From positions 1 through 60,745 of the forward strand of contig NZ_CAMYMK010000004.1 in the NCBI RefSeq assembly GCF_947259545.1: a DNA stretch of 60,745 bases, in the 5' to 3' direction. Source of the DNA: an uncultured Marinobacter sp. GTDB taxonomy: Bacteria > Pseudomonadota > Gammaproteobacteria > Pseudomonadales > Oleiphilaceae. The notes beneath the pieces are model-generated. The model did no database searches, was not told the DNA's origin, and saw only the letters and a program-made list of their open reading frames with translations. The first letter of the stretch is position 1. Each line of letters opens with the position of its first letter. Of the stretch, positions 46,359 to 56,859 are shown in pieces. Made by a program: the position numbers and the translations under genes.

Positions 46359-47036
46359 CTACAGTTTCTGGGAGTGTTCCCAACTTTGTTGCCGGTCGCC
46401 CAACTCCCACTCTATCCGCAGATAAAAACGCTGGATACGCCGGCCAATGTATCGCCGTCGCCAGGCGGGAACAGCTGAGAGCTTGCCTGGAATGGTGGGG
46501 GCGCCGAGGCCGTCCACCAGATACAGTTTCGGCTGATACGCCTGCTTTACCACCACCAGGTTGTGGGGCAGCAGGTTGCGGGTGAGTATGCCGGTACTCT
46601 GGAGCCAGTCGCAGAAGTGCCTGACGGCCTCCTGCATGGGTTGATCAAACCCTTGCCGTTGAAGGTACTGCTCCAGAGTCTCCGCAGGCCGATGGTGTTC
46701 ATCCTGCAGCAGTTCGCTGACGTTGGCGACTCCCAGCGAGGTTTGTACCGATCCGTGAAACCGGGGCAGGTGCCGCCATACCGTTTCTGCCTGGCCTTGC
46801 GCGATCAGCTGGCGAATGGCGCTCTGTTGGTGTGCTTTCAGCTCCTGGACGTTATCATCAATCCGGCGCTTGCCCAGAAGCTTTTTCACCAAAGACTGGC
46901 GATGAAAGCGAGCTTCGATATTTTCAGGGCGCAGAACTTTCAGACACAATAACGGGTTTTCGGGATGTCGAAAACACTGGCGATTATAGCCTGAGGCAAA
47001 GGGTTGACGGTTGCTCAGGTCAATTGTGTGTGGCAC
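46359..47036 (-). CDS. YrbL family kinase-like protein
   Basis: The 225-residue product resembles E. coli YrbL. It has PFASGYNRQCFRHPENPLLC, LPRFHGSVQTSLGVANVSEL, and a kinase-like loop (ILTRNLLPHNLVVV) followed by LYLVDGLGAPT. The catalytic Asp of HxD is replaced, so activity is uncertain. The GTG at 47036 is chosen because GCGAGGAATCCG precedes it; the ATG at 47087 has no ribosome-binding site. Its position among LPS genes suggests a sugar- or core-phosphorylating role, but this is inference. Confidence 0.78.
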   Translation of the reverse strand: MPHTIDLSNRQPFASGYNRQCFRHPENPLLCLKVLRPENIEARFHRQSLVKKLLGKRRIDDNVQELKAHQQSAIRQLIAQGQAETVWRHLPRFHGSVQTSLGVANVSELLQDEHHRPAETLEQYLQRQGFDQPMQEAVRHFCDWLQSTGILTRNLLPHNLVVVKQAYQPKLYLVDGLGAPTIPGKLSAVPAWRRRYIGRRIQRFYLRIEWELGDRQQSWEHSQKL

Positions 47037-47068
47037 CGGATTCCTCGCTATCTTATGGAAATCGCAAC

Positions 47069-47737
47069 ATGAAGAGCTGTATTGCATACGGCGATTGTAA
47101 TACCGAAGGGGTGCAAGGTTACCACGAACCGGTGTGGCCGGCGTTGGTCGCAGATCGCCTTGGGCTGCGTCTGGAGAACTGCGGTCACACCATGAGCACG
47201 ACCCGTGAGTTGCTCAGGTATGCCCGTGCTTTTCCTCCGGAACGATACCAGATAGCGTTTATCCAGTACGGTCTGGTGGATTCCTGGCTGACCTTTCGTG
47301 GCGCACCCTACGTTCTGTACTACCCGGATAATCCCCTCCGAAAATTTGCACGCAAGCTCGTCAAAAAAATCAAAAAGCTTGGGCGTCGCTTTCGACTGCT
47401 CGATCGGTTAGGTGCCGTTGAGCAAGTTCCGTTGCCGGAGTATTTGGCCAACATCGAGGGAATCGTAAGATCGGCTCCGGCTACCCGGTTCGTTCTGGTC
47501 GCAACGCCACCCAATCTGGATGAGCCGCGCAATCCGCGAATCGAGGCTTACAACCGGGGGTTGCTGCAAATAAGCGAGCGTGAGCCCAATGCGGTGTTGG
47601 CGGATGCGTACGACGCTATTTGGGAGCGCCGAGAGGCATGTCTGATGAGTGATGGCACACACCTCACGTCTGTGGGGCATGAATTGGTGGCTGACCGGGT
47701 CATTCGTGCCGTGGTGAAGGAGCACCCGTCAGTTTGA
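47069..47737 (+). CDS. SGNH/GDSL-fold protein with Cys at the nucleophile position
   Basis: The 222-residue protein fits the SGNH hydrolase fold. Block I is IAYGDCNTEG, where the usual Ser of GDS is Cys. Block II is LENCGHTMSTTRELL, block III IQYGLVDSW (GxxD, lacking the Asn of GxND), and block V SDGTHLTSVGHELVAD with the Asp-x-x-His dyad. Such proteins often act on sugar O-acetyl groups in polysaccharide clusters. The ATG at 47069 has TATGGAA upstream. It is divergent from the YrbL gene by 32 bases and overlaps the next convergent gene by 38 bases. Confidence 0.8.
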   Translation: MKSCIAYGDCNTEGVQGYHEPVWPALVADRLGLRLENCGHTMSTTRELLRYARAFPPERYQIAFIQYGLVDSWLTFRGAPYVLYYPDNPLRKFARKLVKKIKKLGRRFRLLDRLGAVEQVPLPEYLANIEGIVRSAPATRFVLVATPPNLDEPRNPRIEAYNRGLLQISEREPNAVLADAYDAIWERREACLMSDGTHLTSVGHELVADRVIRAVVKEHPSV

Positions 47738-48755
47738 GATAGAACTGTTCAGTCTTCTCTGTCATCGCGTTGAGTGTCAGGGTTTCTGCGGCTCGGGTGA
47801 AACTGTTGACCTGTAATTCCCGCAGCGGCACGGAGGAATTCATGTGGGTGGTTATCAGATTGGAAAGGTCGCCGATACGGTCAGAGTCGGCCAGGCAGCT
47901 TGCAGGAAGAAAATCGCCAACGCCGCTCACCGGTGTGGACAGCACCGGGCAATGAGCCAGCAGGGATTCCACCATAATGTAAGGAAAACCCTCCCGGCGT
48001 GAGCTGATGACACAAGTCGATGCCGCTTTGAGCCAGGGATACATGTTGGTTTCGTATCCCGGAAGCAGAATGCGCTGTTCCATACCCAGCTCCTTGACCA
48101 ATGCCAATAGAGCGGGCCGCTCACGCCCGTCGCCGAGAATGACGAGTTTGCCTGTAGGCGATGCGTCCGCCCAGGCCCTGATCAACCGGTCGAACTGCTT
48201 GACCTGCTCCATCCTGCCAGCGGCGAGCAAAAGTGGCCTGTCCACCGGAATCGGAATGATGGTGTCGTTGGCATTGTTGTTCTCGCCGGTCGGGGGCCTG
48301 CCGAGCCCGTTGTAGACAAGCTGTTTGTTGTGGTGTTCGATCGAATCGAGTATGTCCCGGCTGACACCAATAACACCGTCCAGTTGCTGAAACGCTTTAT
48401 GGGACGTTTTTGTGCCGTGGACGGTTCCAACGGTCGCTCCGCTTGAATACCGCGCGGCGCTCAGAAGGCTGGCGGCCTTGTTACCCTGTGCATGGGCAAT
48501 GTCGGGCCTGATCGAGTTCAGCAATCGCCTCAGTCGGAACTTCAACCATGGATTACGCCGGCCAAGCTGAAACGGCAGGGGGTGTACGGTCACATTGGCA
48601 GAAAACCGGTTCTGGTAGGATTGATGGGCAAGAACATGGACCTGGTGTCCTCTATCAGCCAGGGCCGCTGACAATTCCGCTGTGTGTTTTTCCATGCCGC
48701 CCCAGCCACTCCCGGGGGTGGCCAGTATCAGGGCTATGGTCAGCGAATGAGCCAT
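47700..48755 (-). CDS. Glycosyltransferase family 4 protein
   Basis: The 351-residue GT-B enzyme begins MAHSLTIALILATPGSGWGG, with the glycine-rich acceptor-side loop GGMEKHTAELSAALADRGHQ. In the donor domain it has LLLAAGRMEQVKQFDRLIRA and SSRREGFPYIMVESLLAHCP (E-x7-E). It likely builds LPS core or O-chain. It overlaps the upstream GT4 gene (48740-49867) by 16 bases in the same direction, implying coupling. Its 3' end overlaps the SGNH gene on the other strand by 38 bases. Confidence 0.88.
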   Translation of the reverse strand: MAHSLTIALILATPGSGWGGMEKHTAELSAALADRGHQVHVLAHQSYQNRFSANVTVHPLPFQLGRRNPWLKFRLRRLLNSIRPDIAHAQGNKAASLLSAARYSSGATVGTVHGTKTSHKAFQQLDGVIGVSRDILDSIEHHNKQLVYNGLGRPPTGENNNANDTIIPIPVDRPLLLAAGRMEQVKQFDRLIRAWADASPTGKLVILGDGRERPALLALVKELGMEQRILLPGYETNMYPWLKAASTCVISSRREGFPYIMVESLLAHCPVLSTPVSGVGDFLPASCLADSDRIGDLSNLITTHMNSSVPLRELQVNSFTRAAETLTLNAMTEKTEQFYLKLTGAPSPRHE

Positions 48756-49867
48756 GGTTCAGACCGTCGCTCGGCTAACAGGCGCTCGTAGATCGCCAGT
48801 GTCGCCTGTGTCTGCGCCTCCAGCCGGAAGCGATGCGGAACCTGGATCGGGGGCGTTGGTGCGCCGAGAATTTTGAGCACCGCTTCCGCAAACTGGCGGG
48901 TATTATCCGGCTCAACCAGCCCCTCCGGAAAACAGGCGCGCAGGGTTTCTGCTGCACCGCCGCGATCAAAGGCCACCACCGGTGTTCCGGAAGCCAGTGC
49001 CTCGGTTACCGTGCGGCCGAAGGGTTCCGGTTTGGTGGACATATGGCAGACCATGTCCGATAACAGGTACAGCTCAGCCATGTCATTACGTTGCCCCAGA
49101 AACGTAATGTGGTGTGTCAGTCCCAGCTCCTCCCGTCGCTGCGCCAGTTCTTCCATGAAACGGTCCTTGCCGGGCTCCACCCCGCCAACAATGATGCCGT
49201 GGCAGTCGGGGGCCTTTTGGACGATCTCGGCCATTGCGTCCAGGAACATCAGTTGGCCTTTCCAACGGGAGATTCGTCCGGGCATCATAATAATGCGCTT
49301 GTCGCCGAGCTGTGGGTATTGGGTCAGGATCCCTGCTCGCCACTCGGAGTCGAGAGTCCGGTTACGGAACCCGTCGACGTCGACCCCTCGTTGAACCACG
49401 GTCAGCTTGTCCTCGGGAACCTGGAAGTTACGAATAACGTAATCCCGTACACAATCCGAAACGGCGATTATATGGTCTGCCCTGGCCATGATGGCGCTGT
49501 AGGGATTGACTGAATACATGCCATGGAAGGTTGAGACCACAGCCGGGCGTTCGTGGTCAGGAAGTCCGCGCCAGGCCAGCCAGGTAATCCAGGCGGGCAT
49601 TCGGGAGCGGACGTGGATTACATCCGGTCGGATGTCTTTCAGCAGGCGGCGCATAGGGAGAATTTGCCCGAAAGAGGCGGGAGATTTGCGATGAACCGGC
49701 ATGGTGATATGGGTTGACCCACCTTTTTCCAGCTGGCGGACAAGAGGTCCCCCGTTGGATACCACGAACGACTCATGGCCTTGTTTCACCAGTTCGGCTG
49801 CAAATTCCACAGTGCCTCGTTCGACACCTCCGCTGTACAGTGCGGGTAGAATCTGGAGAACTCTCAT
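48740..49867 (-). CDS. Glycosyltransferase family 4 protein
   Basis: The 375-residue enzyme begins MRVLQILPALYSGGVERGTV and has VVSTFHGMYSVNPYSAIMAR, IMMPGRISRWKGQLMFLDAM and the E-x7-E-type MSTKPEPFGRTVTEALASGT. It is close to WaaG-like hexosyltransferases of the LPS core, but the donor sugar cannot be read from sequence. It overlaps both neighbours slightly: 4 bases with the ELM1-type gene upstream and 16 bases with the GT4 gene downstream. The whole minus-strand run is therefore probably one operon. Confidence 0.9.
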   Translation of the reverse strand: MRVLQILPALYSGGVERGTVEFAAELVKQGHESFVVSNGGPLVRQLEKGGSTHITMPVHRKSPASFGQILPMRRLLKDIRPDVIHVRSRMPAWITWLAWRGLPDHERPAVVSTFHGMYSVNPYSAIMARADHIIAVSDCVRDYVIRNFQVPEDKLTVVQRGVDVDGFRNRTLDSEWRAGILTQYPQLGDKRIIMMPGRISRWKGQLMFLDAMAEIVQKAPDCHGIIVGGVEPGKDRFMEELAQRREELGLTHHITFLGQRNDMAELYLLSDMVCHMSTKPEPFGRTVTEALASGTPVVAFDRGGAAETLRACFPEGLVEPDNTRQFAEAVLKILGAPTPPIQVPHRFRLEAQTQATLAIYERLLAERRSEPWLIR

Positions 49868-50799
49868 GACTTACCTCGACTGAGAAACAGGCGGATAAGC
49901 CATTGGGCGGCCCGGTCCGCCTCCCACAACCTGGGCTTTTCTCCGGGCGAATGATCCATAACGTTGGTATGGTCACTCCAGCAGGCAACCCGGCCTCGCT
50001 CTACCAGCAGGTCAATACCTTTTGCTACCCGGCTCCCTGACTTCGGAGGCAGTTGGAACAGCCCGGTCGGAACGCCGGATGTGGCCGCTTCACACACCAT
50101 GGACATACTGTCGGGAGTCACCCAGACGGCGCCTGAGGCAGATAACTGATGGGCGAGCCAGTCTTCGTGAGTGCGCTTGGGGTCTACAACGCTGACCCGG
50201 AGGCTGTCCAGCTCTTCAAGGCGCTCTGCGAGTCTGGGTGGCGTGCGTCGTGAGCTGCTGATGGTCCAGCGCCAGGTCGGGTAATCCGCGATCAACTGGC
50301 TGAGCTGGTCGAATACCACGCTGTCATCCCATTCAAAGTGGGGGGATGGGCCGCCGATCAGAACCAGAGCCTCAGGTTTTTCCGTGATGCGTGCCAGGGG
50401 CGTGATGCTGTTGATAACACCTTGTGTGGTGAGTAGCCGTTTGTCAGAGGTCACCCCGTCATGCTCCGGGAGAATCACTGCATCTGCCCATCCCATGGGA
50501 AACGAGGGCTTCATCAATACCACAGTTTTTGCGCGAGCAGTGCGGCGCAGCGCCAACAGTAAGCGATGCGTTGAGGTGCCGGCACCAATAATGAGAGCCG
50601 GATGGGGTAAGGAGGCGTCCATTACCGGGGCAATGCCCAGCAGGGCACGCCACAAAGGCACACGTTGCTCCGTGGCATCGATCCAGTGGAGCGCGGCCCC
50701 GGCCCGAACCCGCAGGCGGTTGCCGATCCCCTTAAGCTGGTTTCGGTGTCCCGGTTTGTTGTCGGTCAGCAGCCAGACCACTGGGGCATCAGTCTGCAT
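49864..50799 (-). CDS. ELM1/GtrOC1 family putative glycosyltransferase
   Basis: The 311-residue protein matches the family named after mitochondrial fission protein ELM1, which has a GT-B-like fold. It shows VVWLLTDNKPGHRNQLKGIG at the N terminus, LIIGAGTSTHRLLLALRR, VLIGGPSPHFEWDD, and VWVTPDSMSMVCEAATSGVP. In Gram-negative bacteria members sit in LPS clusters and are presumed core glycosyltransferases. Its ATG abuts the stop of the upstream acyltransferase (TGAATG), and its end overlaps the next GT4 gene by 4 bases. Confidence 0.85.
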   Translation of the reverse strand: MQTDAPVVWLLTDNKPGHRNQLKGIGNRLRVRAGAALHWIDATEQRVPLWRALLGIAPVMDASLPHPALIIGAGTSTHRLLLALRRTARAKTVVLMKPSFPMGWADAVILPEHDGVTSDKRLLTTQGVINSITPLARITEKPEALVLIGGPSPHFEWDDSVVFDQLSQLIADYPTWRWTISSSRRTPPRLAERLEELDSLRVSVVDPKRTHEDWLAHQLSASGAVWVTPDSMSMVCEAATSGVPTGLFQLPPKSGSRVAKGIDLLVERGRVACWSDHTNVMDHSPGEKPRLWEADRAAQWLIRLFLSRGKS

Positions 50800-51750
50800 T
50801 CAATGCGGGTCCTTGCGATAGAGATCCGGATCGTCTTTCGAGGGCCGGGTTTTAAAGCGTCTGTGCATCCAGAGATACTGGTCCGGATGACGTCGGACTT
50901 CCTGCTCGATAGTGTGGTTGACCAGTGTCGCGTCTGCCATGTCATCGCCGGAGGGGAAGTTTTCCAGTGGTGGGTGGAAGTAAATGTCATATCCGGGTTG
51001 ATCGTCTCGCCGGAAGTGGCTGAATGGCACGACCGCACACCCGCTGCGCTCTGCAATCCGCGAAGTTGCGGTGATGGACCCGGCCGGCACGCCGAAGAAG
51101 GGCGCAAACACGATGCCTTTGCGCCCGTAATCCTGATCGGTGGCATACCAGACGATGCGGTTCTGTTTAAGCCGTTTGAGCAGGCCCCGCAAGTTCTTGC
51201 TGTCCAGGGCGACACCGTAACGCCGCTCCCGGGCGCGGGTCATGATGGCATTCATCAGCGGATTGTTATGATCCCGCTGCATCACATCGGCTTCAATGAA
51301 TTCGGTGACCAGGCTGCCCCCCAGGTCGAGGGTGCTGTAGTGGCCGCCGAGCAGCAGGATGCCATGACCTTTTTCCAGCGCCGCATCCACATGTTCCAGA
51401 CCATGCACCTTGGTCACCGGTAAATAGACTTTGGGATCGCGAAACCAGGCGAGTCCTATTTCCATGATGCCAATGCCGTTGGAGTGGAAGGCTTTGCGAA
51501 CCAGCTTTTGTTGCTCCTCGGCGGAGAGCTCGGGAAAGCACAGGCGAATGTTGACCTCGGTGATGTGGCGCCGGCGGGGGATCAGGCGGTACGCAAGCCC
51601 ACCAACCAGTTTGCCGACCCACCACTGCAGTTTCAGCGGCAGCCTCGACATCAGCCACATCAGGGCAATGCCAATCCACGTGGGCCACCAGCGGGGGTGG
51701 CAGTAACTTGTATATCGGGTATCGCGTTTTTTTGAAGGGCGCTTGCTCAC
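50800..51750 (-). CDS. Lipid A biosynthesis acyltransferase (LpxL/LpxP family)
   Basis: The 316-residue enzyme has the LpxL-like N terminus CHPRWWPTWIGIALMWLMSR (membrane anchor). The HX4D catalytic motif lies in LLLGGHYSTLDLGGSLV, followed by ATDQDYGRKGIVFAPFFG. It should transfer a secondary acyl chain (laurate- or palmitoleate-like) to the Kdo-lipid A precursor. It is closer to E. coli LpxL than the 306-residue homologue at 45372. The start is GTG at 51750 with only a weak ribosome-binding site. It is divergent from waaA. Confidence 0.92.
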   Translation of the reverse strand: MSKRPSKKRDTRYTSYCHPRWWPTWIGIALMWLMSRLPLKLQWWVGKLVGGLAYRLIPRRRHITEVNIRLCFPELSAEEQQKLVRKAFHSNGIGIMEIGLAWFRDPKVYLPVTKVHGLEHVDAALEKGHGILLLGGHYSTLDLGGSLVTEFIEADVMQRDHNNPLMNAIMTRARERRYGVALDSKNLRGLLKRLKQNRIVWYATDQDYGRKGIVFAPFFGVPAGSITATSRIAERSGCAVVPFSHFRRDDQPGYDIYFHPPLENFPSGDDMADATLVNHTIEQEVRRHPDQYLWMHRRFKTRPSKDDPDLYRKDPH

Positions 51751-51886
51751 GCTAGGGTCATCTCGTCTATGGTCCGGATACGAAACAGGAGTTTAGCAGG
51801 GTGCTTCCTGTGGACTAAAGTAGCAATGCAGGCGAACTGTCTGATGTTTCGGTAGAATGCCTCCGAATTACCGCCCCGGAGACCTC

Positions 51887-53149
51887 ATGCTGCACTTTTT
51901 GTACTCACTGTTTTTCCGCCTCGCACTGCCGTTTGTGCTGTTGCGCTTGTGGTGGCATGGGCGTCATAACCCTGAAGCCTGGAAGCATTGGCAGGAGCGG
52001 CTGGGATACGTCACTCCCTCCCCGGAGCCGGTCATCTGGGTGCATGCGGTGTCGGTAGGGGAAACCATTGCAGCCGCGCCTCTGGTGAAAGCTCTGCTGC
52101 GGCGCAACCCCGAAGTTCCTATCCTGATGACAGCAATGACGCCAACCGGGTCTGCCCGTGCCAAGGCGATGTTCGGCAACCAGGTACGCTATGCATATTC
52201 GCCGTACGATACACCGGGTGCGGTCCGCCGGTTTGCCGAGCGGGTGCGTCCGATGGCGCTGGTAATTATGGAAACCGAACTCTGGCCCAACATGATTGCC
52301 AATACCTTCCTGCATGATGTCCCCATTTTCCTGATCAATGCCCGCCTGTCCGAACGGTCCGCCAGGGGCTACGAGCGGGTGCCTTCGCTGGTTCGGCCGC
52401 TGTTGCAGAGCATCTGCTGGATAGCCGCCCAGGCGGAGGAAGATGCTGGCCGGTTCCTGAGGATCGGTGCGGAGCCCGAATCCGTCTCGGTAACAGGTAG
52501 CATCAAATTTGATGTGGATATCTCCGCACAACTCAGGTCAGAAGCTTCCGCTTTGAGGCAACAGCTTGGAGAGCACCGTCCGGTTTGGATTGCCGCCAGT
52601 ACCCATGACGGGGAGGATCAACAGATTCTTGAGGCCCACAAGGCGGTGCTCCGGAAATTTCCCAGCGCGCTGTTGGTGATTGTGCCGAGGCATCCTGAGC
52701 GTTTCGATAAGGTCGCGGAGTTGATGGAACCGATGGGGCTGAAACTGTCACGCCGGTCAGGGGCAACGGAGCCGGTCCCGGAAGATGTGCAGGTGTATCT
52801 CGGGGATACCATGGGGGAGCTGCTGATGCTGTATGGTGCTTCTGATATTGCGTTTGTCGGCGGATCGCTGATCGAGCGTGGCGGCCATAACCCGTTGGAG
52901 CCGGCTGCCTGGGGAATGCCGGTGCTGTCCGGCCCTCACATTTTCAACTTCGAAACCATCTACAACCGCCTGGATGCCGGGCATGGTTTATATCTCACGC
53001 CATCGTCTGCCGCGCTGGCGGACTGTGTGATGACGTTGATGGCCGATCCGGATTCCGCCAGGCGGGCAGGGGATAACGCCCTGGCCGTGGTGGATGCGAA
53101 CCGTGGTGCACTGGAAAAGGTGGTGGATGGGATTGTTGAGCGGGTGTGA
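51887..53149 (+). CDS. waaA: 3-deoxy-D-manno-octulosonic acid transferase
   Basis: The 420-residue inner-membrane enzyme transfers Kdo from CMP-Kdo to lipid IVA. It has an N-terminal membrane segment (LHFLYSLFFRLALPFVLLRL), WVHAVSVGETIAAAPLVKAL with the catalytic Glu, METELWPNMI, IAASTHDGEDQQIL and VGGSLIERGGHNPLEPAAWG. The ATG at 51887 has CGGAG upstream; the earlier in-frame start at 51857 is rejected. With kdkA in the same cluster, it may add a single Kdo, as in Haemophilus; this is inference. Confidence 0.97.
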   Translation: MLHFLYSLFFRLALPFVLLRLWWHGRHNPEAWKHWQERLGYVTPSPEPVIWVHAVSVGETIAAAPLVKALLRRNPEVPILMTAMTPTGSARAKAMFGNQVRYAYSPYDTPGAVRRFAERVRPMALVIMETELWPNMIANTFLHDVPIFLINARLSERSARGYERVPSLVRPLLQSICWIAAQAEEDAGRFLRIGAEPESVSVTGSIKFDVDISAQLRSEASALRQQLGEHRPVWIAASTHDGEDQQILEAHKAVLRKFPSALLVIVPRHPERFDKVAELMEPMGLKLSRRSGATEPVPEDVQVYLGDTMGELLMLYGASDIAFVGGSLIERGGHNPLEPAAWGMPVLSGPHIFNFETIYNRLDAGHGLYLTPSSAALADCVMTLMADPDSARRAGDNALAVVDANRGALEKVVDGIVERV

Positions 53150-53190
53150 TGGCGCCTCCGGCGCGAGCGCACCGGAGGCTGGAGATTACT

Positions 53191-54573
53191 CTACTCCATC
53201 GGGTCCTCAATGGTTTCCTCTTCGTTGGCCAGGGCCTCAATACCCGGAGCTGACGCGCTGAGCCAGTTGTTCAGGTCGATCAGGTCCTGAGGGCTCAGGG
53301 TGCCCGCAGCCTGCTTCAGGCTGAGGGTGTTGATGACATAGTCATAGCGGGAGTTGGCGTAATCCCTCAGCGCCACGTAATACGCACGCTCCGCATCCAG
53401 TACCTCAACAATATTGCGCGTGCCCACCTCATAACCGGCGCGAGTAGCATCCAGTGCACTGCGACGGGAAATGATGGTCTGCTCCAGGGCAGACGCGGTT
53501 TCGATATTGGTATTCACCGTACGGAACAGGCTGCGGGTGTTGACCCGAACATCCCGGCGGGTGGTCTCCAGGCTTTGCTCGGCAACGGTGACCAGTGAGC
53601 GCTGTTGACGAACCCCGGCCTGTGTACCACCGCCCAGGTAGAGCGGTACGTTCAGGGTTACGCCGATGACCGCTTCGGTGGTGGTGCCGTCTGAGCGCAG
53701 CTGCACTGGCGCTGCGCCATTCTCAAGGCCGTCAATGTCGCTCTTCCCGTAAGAGGCATTGAGGTCCAGCGTCGGGTAGTGGCCGGCCTTGGATACCTTG
53801 AGGTTCGCTTCACTGGTGTTCAGTTGGTACATCGCCGATTGAATTGACCAGTTTTGCTCCAGGGCTGTCATTTCCCACTTGGTGGGGTCCATCGGTTCGG
53901 GGCGACCTAAAGGGAAATTCTCCCTGAGGTTGTCCAGCTCTTCCGTGTATTCACCGGTCAGACGCGCCAGTTGTTCTCGGGCGATGTCCAGGTCGCTTTC
54001 CGCAGCAATCCGCTGACTCTTGCTGTCGTCGTAGCTGGCGCGGGCTTCGTACACTTCTGTGATCGCGATCAGGCCGACATCGAAACGCTCCTGAGCCTGT
54101 TCGTACTGACGCTGAATCGCCGCTTCGGTGGCTCGTGCAGTGGTCAGTGTGTCTGCTGCACGTAATACATTGAAGTAGGCAGTAGCAACATCCAAAATCA
54201 GCTGCTGTTGTGCCAGATTGTAATCCGCACGTGCGGCTTCGCTTTGAAATTTGCTGGCGTCGTACCCGTACCACGCGTCGGCCCGGAACAGTGGTTGGGT
54301 CAACCTGATGCCATAGGCCAGGGTGGTGTAGTCCACGTCCTGGTTGGGGCTTTCCGAGTCGGTATAATTGGCTTCACCGAAGGCATTGACCTGGGGGAGC
54401 AGGTTCGCGCGGCTAACATCAGTGCCGGCTTCCTGGGCCTCAAAACTGGCGCGTGCGGCAGCGATTCCGGAGTCGTAGGAAAGGGCCTTCTCGTAGGTTT
54501 CGATCAGATCCATGGCAAAGGCGGGGTGTGCCGCAAGCAAGCCAATCATTCCTGAAAGCAATCGTTTCTTCAT
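53191..54573 (-). CDS. tolC: TolC family outer-membrane channel protein
   Basis: The 460-residue protein has a signal peptide (MKKRLLSGMIGLLAAHPAFA) and two OEP repeats of long helices and short strands (ALSYDSGIAAARASFEAQEA, LPQVNAFGEANYTDSESPNQ, GVRQQRSLVTVAEQSLETTR), ending in an acidic tail. It forms the trimeric exit duct for type I secretion and RND efflux. The ATG at 54573 follows CAGGAGACAGA; upstream in-frame starts would bury the signal peptide. It is convergent with waaA and divergent from thiC, whose side starts with a TPP riboswitch. Confidence 0.95.
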   Translation of the reverse strand: MKKRLLSGMIGLLAAHPAFAMDLIETYEKALSYDSGIAAARASFEAQEAGTDVSRANLLPQVNAFGEANYTDSESPNQDVDYTTLAYGIRLTQPLFRADAWYGYDASKFQSEAARADYNLAQQQLILDVATAYFNVLRAADTLTTARATEAAIQRQYEQAQERFDVGLIAITEVYEARASYDDSKSQRIAAESDLDIAREQLARLTGEYTEELDNLRENFPLGRPEPMDPTKWEMTALEQNWSIQSAMYQLNTSEANLKVSKAGHYPTLDLNASYGKSDIDGLENGAAPVQLRSDGTTTEAVIGVTLNVPLYLGGGTQAGVRQQRSLVTVAEQSLETTRRDVRVNTRSLFRTVNTNIETASALEQTIISRRSALDATRAGYEVGTRNIVEVLDAERAYYVALRDYANSRYDYVINTLSLKQAAGTLSPQDLIDLNNWLSASAPGIEALANEEETIEDPME

Positions 54574-54753
54574 TCTGTCTCCTGGTACGTAAGCACGTCT
54601 GCTCCACTCCGGAGCGCTTATGTTGCATTCTGATGGATACTTCCGGGCAACAGCGAGCAAGTCTGGCTGGCCATTATGGACAATAATTGCCCGCATCTCT
54701 ACACTTGCAGACGGCACTCATTTAGAGTGTCATGCATTACGAATTCGCGTCTT

Positions 54754-54848
54754 GACGGGGTGCTGGTCTGAGTACAAATCAGGCTGGCTGAGATTGCAAC
54801 GCAGAACCCGCGACCTGATCCGGATAATACCGGCGTAGGGATTAAGAC
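54754..54848 (+). ncRNA. TPP (THI-box) riboswitch of thiC
   Basis: All conserved parts of the TPP aptamer are present: GGGGTGC near 54757, the CTGAGA of the pyrimidine-sensing helix (54788-54793), ACCCG near 54806, and ACCTGATCCGGATAATACCG (54813-54832) with GCGTAGGGA after it. It lies 134 bases before thiC, so thiamine pyrophosphate should lower thiC expression. The expression platform (54849-54981) probably hides the ribosome-binding site or ends transcription; which one is not clear. Confidence 0.95.
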
Positions 54849-54870
54849 AATATTGCTGTAAGCCACGTGA

Positions 54871-56859
<1,989 letters not shown>

